Below, in pieces: positions 59,592 to 64,000 of a stretch of DNA of 64,000 nt. Origin of the DNA: Streptomyces sp. IMTB 2501. Lineage in GTDB: Bacteria > Actinomycetota > Actinomycetes > Streptomycetales > Streptomycetaceae. The translations under genes and the position numbers were made by a program. The stretch is taken from the NCBI RefSeq assembly GCF_001953885.1, contig NZ_MQUS01000008.1, positions 35,306-99,305 on the forward strand, written 5' to 3'. How positions within the stretch are numbered: position 1 is the first letter of the stretch; each line of letters opens with the position of its first letter. Below the pieces are notes generated by a model. It saw only the letters and a list, made by a program, of their open reading frames with translations. It ran no database searches and had not been told where the DNA came from.

Positions 59592-61171
59592 TCGCCACCC
59601 TCGCCCGGCTGGAGGCCGTCAGCAGCGGCCGGGCCCAGCCCGCCGCGACCGTCCGGCACCGGCATCTGTCCGAGCGCCCGCTGGTGTTCGTGCCGCTCAC
59701 CACCGCCGGTGAGGCCGGCGCCCCGCTCGGCGCGCTGGTCGGCACCGACCGGGACACCCCGCGCCTGCTGGTCGTACCGCAGCCGCGCGACCGCGATCTG
59801 CGCTTCACGTTCCTCGCCGACCTGGCGGACGTGGTCCTGCCGTACATCGACTCCTACGCCGAGTCCGTGGAGGCGGCCGAGCGCACCGAGACCGACCCGG
59901 AGACCGGCAAGCGGGTCAAGGTCGAGGTGGAGCTGTGCGCGGACGCGCCCCAGCTGATCGTGCCGAGCCGCGCGGGCCTGGACTTCGTCAGGCTCCTCGG
60001 CCGCTCGATGCGGTTTCGCCGTACGGCCGAGCAGGACCCGGAGGCGCCTTATCCGGCGCCGCCCCGGGTGCCGCTGCTCGGCCGCTGGCTGACCCACTAC
60101 GGCGAGCGGTCCCGGGTCCCCGGCTCCTCTCTGCTGCTCGCGCTGACCGATGTGCTGTCCCGGCACTGGGCGACCGGCCAGTCGGGGCTGGAGGACCAGC
60201 ACCTGGGCGCACTGCTCGCCTGGATCGACCCCCCGGAGGGCCTCTCCGGTGCCGAGGCCGCGCGCCGGGCCGAGCTGGCCCGGGACGCCGCCGGCCAGTT
60301 GCTGTGCCCGCCGGCCGGCCCCGCCACCGACCCGGCGTTCGACAACAAGCTGCTGGCCCCGGCCATCGAGCGCTACGACCGTGCGCGCGGCGCCCTCGCC
60401 GCCGCCGAGGACGCCCTGGCCGCCGACGACCGGCTGGCCGCGCTCACGGCGGCCGAGCGGGAGATCCGCGACCTGGTGGCGAGCCGCACCCGGCCCACCT
60501 GGGACGCGGTGTGGCGGGGCCTGGATCTGCTGCGGGCGCTGCCGCGGGGGGCGCATACCGAGGAGCGCTGGACCCGCGACCGCTGGTCCTTCACCGGCCA
60601 CCGCGACCGGGTGCTGGCCGGCGAGCCCCCGCAGCCGCGCCGGGACGACGCGGTGACGGCGGCGAACAAGCTGGCCACGCGCGAGCGCGAGCAGGCGCGG
60701 CTGGAGGCACAGGAAGCCCTGGACGACCCGCTGGTGATGGCGGGCCGGCGGCTGGCCGGGGAGGCGTTCGCGGGTGAGGTCACCGATGTCGTGCTCGCGT
60801 ACAGCGAGGGCAAGCGGCCGAGCCCGCGCCCGCTGGTGACGGTCCGCACGGACGACCGGCCGCATCTCGCGGAGCGCGCGAAGGTGTACCGCTCGCTGGG
60901 CGGCAAGCCGCAGTCGGCCGAGCTGGTCGGGCAGGAGGCCAAGGGTCTGCTGGTCCTGCGCGTGCTGGACAAGATGGGCCGGGGCAAGGAGCCGGAGCCC
61001 GGTTCGGTGCCGGAGAAGGGCGACCGGGTGTGCTTCACCCTCTTCGAGCACGAGCAGCGCGGCGGCGCGAAGCTCCCCGACCCGGAGGACACACCGTGGA
61101 CGCACGGCGGCCCGCCGGGTGAGGCCGTGCCGGAGGTCCCCGACACCGTGACCGAGGAGGATGTGCTGTGA
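59582..61171 (+). CDS. Hypothetical protein between nuclease and helicase genes
   Basis: This 529-residue protein belongs to no family I recognise. An N-terminal beta-rich part (RHRHLSERPLVFVPLTTAGEAGAPLGALVGTDRDTPRLLVVPQPRDRDLRFTFLADLADVVLPYIDSY) is followed by RLLGRSMRFRR and WLTHYGERSRVPGSSLLLALTDVLSRHW. A long Ala/Arg-rich helical stretch (about 230-370, probable coiled coil) follows. The C-terminal region, VYRSLGGKPQSAELVGQEAKGLLVLRVLDKMGRG, looks like an OB-like or scaffold domain. GTG 59582 overlaps the nuclease stop by 10 bp, and its stop overlaps the helicase as GTGA. This tight coupling suggests the three products work as one complex. Confidence 0.8.
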   Translation: MSLIATLARLEAVSSGRAQPAATVRHRHLSERPLVFVPLTTAGEAGAPLGALVGTDRDTPRLLVVPQPRDRDLRFTFLADLADVVLPYIDSYAESVEAAERTETDPETGKRVKVEVELCADAPQLIVPSRAGLDFVRLLGRSMRFRRTAEQDPEAPYPAPPRVPLLGRWLTHYGERSRVPGSSLLLALTDVLSRHWATGQSGLEDQHLGALLAWIDPPEGLSGAEAARRAELARDAAGQLLCPPAGPATDPAFDNKLLAPAIERYDRARGALAAAEDALAADDRLAALTAAEREIRDLVASRTRPTWDAVWRGLDLLRALPRGAHTEERWTRDRWSFTGHRDRVLAGEPPQPRRDDAVTAANKLATREREQARLEAQEALDDPLVMAGRRLAGEAFAGEVTDVVLAYSEGKRPSPRPLVTVRTDDRPHLAERAKVYRSLGGKPQSAELVGQEAKGLLVLRVLDKMGRGKEPEPGSVPEKGDRVCFTLFEHEQRGGAKLPDPEDTPWTHGGPPGEAVPEVPDTVTEEDVL

Positions 61172-62505
61172 CGACGGTCGACTTCGATCCCGGAGCCGCT
61201 GCCGCCCGCGCCACCGACGCGATCCTCCACGACACGCTGCACGGCACCGAGCGCGGTGTGGTCGTCGACTCCCCGCCGGGCGCCGGCAAGTCGACGCTCG
61301 TGGTCCGCGCGGCCCTCGAACTGGCGGAAGCGGGCCGCCCGTTGATGGTCGCGGCACAGACGAACGCCCAGGTGGACGACCTCGTCCTGCGGCTCGCCGA
61401 GAAGAACCCGGACCTGCCGGTGGGCCGCCTGCACAGCAGCGACACCGACGCCTACGACAAGGCGCTGGACGACCTGCCGCAGGTCCGTACGTCCGCGAAG
61501 GCCGCCGATCTGAACGGCCTGCCGGTCGTGCTGTCCACGGCGGCGAAGTGGGCGCATGTGAAGACCGACGAGCCCTGGCGGCACGCGATCGTGGACGAGG
61601 CGTACCAGATGCGTTCCGACTCGCTGCTGGCCGTGGCCGGGCTGTTCGAGCGGGCACTGTTCGTGGGCGACCCCGGTCAGCTGGACCCGTTCGCGATCGT
61701 CGGCAGCGAGCAGTGGGCGGGCCTGTCGTACGACCCCTCGGCCTCCGCGGTGACCACCCTGCTGGCCCACAACCCCGGCCTGCCGCAGCACCGCCTCCCG
61801 GTCTCCTGGCGGCTGCCCGCCTCGGCGGCGCCGCTGGTCTCCGACGCGTTCTACCCGTACACCCCGTTCCGCAGCGGCACCGGCCACGGCGACCGCCGTC
61901 TCTCCTTCGCCGTTCCGTCGGACGGCTCCGGCCCCGACCGGGTGATCGACGAGGCCGCGGAATCCGGCTGGGGTCTGCTGGAACTGCCCGCCCGGCACAC
62001 CCCGCGCACGGACCCCGAGGCGGTCCGCGCAGTGGCGACGGTCGTACGCCGCCTGCTGGACCGGGAAGGCGCGGCGGCCTCGGAGCGCTCGCCCGTCCCC
62101 ACCCCCCTCACCGCCGGCCGCATCGCCGTCGGCACGGCCCACCGCGACCAGGCGGCGGCGGTCCGCACGGCGCTCGCCGAACTGGGCGTGGCGGATGTCA
62201 CGGTCGACACCGCGAACCGCCTCCAGGGCCGGGAGTACGACATCACGGTCGTCCTGCACCCGCTCTCCGGCCGCCCCGACGCCACCGCGTTCCACCTGGA
62301 GACCGGCCGCCTGTGCGTCCTGGCCTCCCGCCACCGCCACGCCTGCATCGTCGTCTGCCGCGCGGGCGTCGGCGACCTCCTGGACGACTACCCGTCCACG
62401 GAACCGGTCCAGCTGGGCACGCTGGTGAAGTTCCCGGACGGCTGGGAGGCAATGATGTCCACATGGGATCACTGGTCCGGACACCGGGTGGTCTGGCGGC
62501 CGTGA
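61168..62505 (+). CDS. SF1-type (Dna2/RecD-like) helicase
   Basis: This 445-residue helicase/ATPase shows motif I SPPGAGKST (residues 35-43), Ia MVAAQTNAQVDDLV, motif II AIVDEAYQM (Walker B as DEAY), and motif III FVGDPGQLDPF. The C-terminal motifs are GTAHRDQAAAVRTAL and VDTANRLQGREYDITVVLHPL (motif V), then LASRHRHACIVV (motif VI). It resembles the Upf1/Dna2-like branch of superfamily 1 in compact form. GTG 61168 overlaps the previous stop as GTGA. With the Fe-S RecB nuclease it recalls AddAB or Dna2 helicase-nucleases split into separate chains, so DNA-end processing, repair or defence are plausible. Confidence 0.85.
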   Translation: MTTVDFDPGAAAARATDAILHDTLHGTERGVVVDSPPGAGKSTLVVRAALELAEAGRPLMVAAQTNAQVDDLVLRLAEKNPDLPVGRLHSSDTDAYDKALDDLPQVRTSAKAADLNGLPVVLSTAAKWAHVKTDEPWRHAIVDEAYQMRSDSLLAVAGLFERALFVGDPGQLDPFAIVGSEQWAGLSYDPSASAVTTLLAHNPGLPQHRLPVSWRLPASAAPLVSDAFYPYTPFRSGTGHGDRRLSFAVPSDGSGPDRVIDEAAESGWGLLELPARHTPRTDPEAVRAVATVVRRLLDREGAAASERSPVPTPLTAGRIAVGTAHRDQAAAVRTALAELGVADVTVDTANRLQGREYDITVVLHPLSGRPDATAFHLETGRLCVLASRHRHACIVVCRAGVGDLLDDYPSTEPVQLGTLVKFPDGWEAMMSTWDHWSGHRVVWRP

Positions 62506-62707
62506 CCGCCGCCCCGGCCCCTGGCCGACGAGCGCCGAGCTCATCGCCGCCACTTCGCCGGACGGAGTCCGGCACGCCGCCGGAGGCGGCCATGAGGAAC
62601 AGCCCGGACGGCTGGGAGGCGAACCACGCGGTCCTGGCACACCTGGCCGAACACCACGTGAGCTGGCGACCATGACCGGAACACCAGGTGACCTGGCGCC
62701 CACGACC
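62433..62707. repeat. Duplicated helicase 3' tail and shorter copies
   Basis: The last 75 bases of the helicase gene (62433-62507, ending past the stop) recur at 62603-62677 with about 50 of 75 identities. They encode SPDGWEANHAVLAHLAEHHVSWRP plus a stop, against FPDGWEAMMSTWDHWSGHRVVWRP in the gene. A shorter third copy (GAACACCAGGTGACCTGGCG) follows at 62679-62698. This is remnant coding sequence, not a functional gene. Confidence 0.75.
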
Positions 62708-62879
62708 AGCACCCCGACACCCGGCCGACGCGCCCCGACCCCATCACCACCACTTCGCCGAACACCGGGTGCGCGGGCGATGGTGCGTCGCCCCGGGCGG
62801 CCCCTTGCGGGGGCGCGGGACAATGGACGGTGGCCCACCTGAAGGCGGTGCCCAGCGAACCGTACGAGGAGGACAAGAC
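62506..62879. other. 374-bp region with tail duplications and promoter
   Basis: Apart from the repeated helicase tail, it holds no gene. The part near 62757-62820 again contains CCGAACACCGGGTGCGCGGGCG, a weaker fourth copy. The promoter of the gene at 62880 must lie at its end. Confidence 0.55.
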
Positions 62880-63248
62880 ATGGCGGAGCCCACGCCGCGT
62901 CGTAACGAACCGCGGCTACGCCCCGCGCCCCTGATCTTCGAGCCCGCGGAGGCGGCCGCCGATCCCGAGCACTTCTTCGACCTGGAGTCGATCGAGGATC
63001 CGCGGGCGCTGCTGGCCCGGGCCACGGAGCTGACCCAGGCGTTCCGCGCGGCCGCCGACCGGGCCGTGGAGTTCCAGGCCGTCGCGGCGGCCCAACTCGC
63101 CGACCCGCGCAGATTCGACCGGTTGACCCCGGCGGACATCGCCGAGCAGGCGGAGTGGACCGAGGACTACGCGAAGAAGATGGTCGAGTTCGGGCGGGAT
63201 CTGATGCAGGGGAACACCGAGGGGCGCACGTCCGCCGACCCCGTGTGA
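62880..63248 (+). CDS. Small conserved hypothetical protein
   Basis: This acidic 122-residue protein is mostly helical: PRLRPAPLIFEPAEAAADPEHFFDLESIEDPRALLARATELTQAFRAAADRAVEFQAVAAAQLADPRRFDRLTPADIAEQAEWTEDYAKKMVEFGRDLMQG. There is no signal or membrane segment. ATG 62880 follows GAGGAGGAC at good spacing. It is typical of Streptomyces small proteins without assigned function and stands alone before the tRNA-proximal gene. Confidence 0.75.
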   Translation: MAEPTPRRNEPRLRPAPLIFEPAEAAADPEHFFDLESIEDPRALLARATELTQAFRAAADRAVEFQAVAAAQLADPRRFDRLTPADIAEQAEWTEDYAKKMVEFGRDLMQGNTEGRTSADPV

Positions 63249-63405
63249 CGCCACGCCCGCACCACCCCGCCCCGTGGGGCAACCCCCGCGAGTAAGCCCG
63301 TCTGGCATATGCCGAGCGGGCAAGATACTCCTCCCTCACCCTCCCTGTCCCGTTTTTCGGCAACTCAGAAGAACGGCCCGCTCACACCCGGTACATGTAA
63401 GTGAC

Positions 63406-63975
63406 ATGAGCAGCGCACCGAACGTCACCCGAGTCACCTCCGACGGCGCCGACTGGCTCGCCTCGGCGGGAACGTATCCGCGGAGCACGCCGGCCCTCTG
63501 GCAGAAGCGCCCGGACACCCCGGCCGTCCTGCCCTGCGGCACCGTCTTCGACGTGGTGAGCGCGCCCGCGATCTTCGGCCGCCGAATGCTGGACCGGCTC
63601 TGGGGCGACGGCCCGGGCTCGGGCCCTGTCGCGGTGTTCCGCGCCCGCGTGCTGCTGTTCACCGCACCGGGTACGGCCCAACGGCTGCCCTCGCTGCTGG
63701 CGTGGGAGGAGTGGGGCTCGCACCGTACGGAGGCGGTGCCGCCACTGCTGTGTCATGGCACGGGCGACGCGGTGACCGTCCCGGCTCCGGCCGGTGGCGA
63801 CACCCCCGGTGAGACACGCTGGCTGGTCGCCCCGGACACCCGTCACCCCTGGCTGCCCGGGCCTGAAGTCGTCCTCTGGGCGGCCGTACGAGCCGCCCGT
63901 GCGGCCGTACGCATATCGATTTTTCCTCCCGCCGACCAGGATGCTAAGGTCTACGACGTCAGCAGGCGCCGCTAG
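63406..63975 (+). CDS. Conserved hypothetical protein ending inside a tRNA gene
   Basis: This 189-residue soluble protein reads VTRVTSDGADWLASAGTYPRSTPALWQKRPDTPAVLPCGTVFDVVSAPAIFGRRMLDRLW...WLVAPDTRHPWLPGPEVVLWAAVRAARAAVR. It has the compact alpha/beta look of the primase-polymerase-like N-terminal proteins frequent in Streptomyces, but I do not assign a function. ATG 63406 has only a weak ribosome site (AAGTGAC). The stop TAG at 63973-63975 lies within the first bases of the tRNA at 63966, so the gene and tRNA overlap by 10 bp. Confidence 0.7.
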   Translation: MSSAPNVTRVTSDGADWLASAGTYPRSTPALWQKRPDTPAVLPCGTVFDVVSAPAIFGRRMLDRLWGDGPGSGPVAVFRARVLLFTAPGTAQRLPSLLAWEEWGSHRTEAVPPLLCHGTGDAVTVPAPAGGDTPGETRWLVAPDTRHPWLPGPEVVLWAAVRAARAAVRISIFPPADQDAKVYDVSRRR

Positions 63976-64000
63976 CTCAGTTGGTTAGAGCAGCTGACTC
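63966..64000 (+). tRNA. Partial tRNA, probably tRNA-Lys(CTT)
   Basis: Acceptor GCGCCGC, U8-A9, D-arm GCTCAGTTGGTTAGAGC and the anticodon 5' stem GCTGA with loop CT and first anticodon base C are visible. The window ends there. The sequence matches Streptomyces tRNA-Lys(CTT) as remembered, but the anticodon is not fully seen. Confidence 0.8.

Overview
The window is high-GC actinobacterial DNA that reads as Streptomyces chromosome. The signs are codon use biased to G/C at third positions, strong AGGAGG-type ribosome sites, GTG starts, many ATGA/GTGA stop-start overlaps, and gene blocks typical of the genus: desABCD, adpA-orn, cebR-cebEFG-bglC. Gene order closely follows the S. coelicolor SCO2770-SCO2810 neighbourhood as I remember it. 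This is mostly core chromosome with a few strain-specific inserts and decayed genes. No IS element, prophage or CRISPR array was seen.

Layout. 1-5497: a guanidino-compound (agmatinase-like) utilisation locus, with a Na+/solute symporter, ureohydrolase and TPP enzyme divergent from a PucR regulator. 5571-9131: a phosphatase-like protein, a His-rich repetitive secreted protein, acyl-CoA thioesterase II and an acyl-CoA dehydrogenase. 9273-15652: a TetR regulator facing a leucine/branched-chain degradation operon (carboxyltransferase, biotin carboxylase, HMG-CoA lyase, acyl-CoA dehydrogenase), with twin operators between them. 15753-18193: a probable insert with a chagasin-like inhibitor, half of a heme oxygenase and an atypical polyprenyl synthetase. 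18346-25524: the iron-regulated desferrioxamine system (binding protein, reductase, desABCD) with two iron boxes and a strong terminator. 25620-35786: a HAD remnant, membrane proteins, GH20 hexosaminidase, purple acid phosphatase, glmS and a universal stress protein. 36165-38374: adpA with an in-frame amber codon, oligoribonuclease and tRNA-His. 38376-42969: an MFS pump, TetR and second signal peptidase II, then ECF41 sigma with DoxX and a decayed nitronate monooxygenase. 42982-50716: cellobiose uptake and hydrolysis under CebR, then a GH18 chitinase. 50849-59591: a two-component system, a spermidine synthase-like protein, a TPR regulator, phosphatases and a RecB-like nuclease. 59582-64000: the middle gene and helicase that follow the nuclease, a duplicated gene tail, two small hypotheticals and a partial tRNA.

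How the genes fit together. Several units concern polymer scavenging. Cellobiose/cellotriose is imported by CebEFG and cleaved by BglC under CebR. Chitin is attacked by the GH18 enzyme and the GH20 hexosaminidase, and both have DasR-like sites. glmS makes glucosamine-6-phosphate. Iron is handled by the desferrioxamine genes, and the heme oxygenase fragment shares the same divergent iron box.

The most striking single observation is the TAG codon at position 65 of adpA, the master regulator of differentiation, in an otherwise intact gene that also carries the conserved TTA (bldA-dependent) codon. If real, it predicts a strain defective in aerial development and secondary metabolism. The best candidates for undescribed biology are the three-gene nuclease/unknown/helicase operon (58368-62505) and the polyprenyl synthetase/heme-oxygenase pair beside the siderophore genes.
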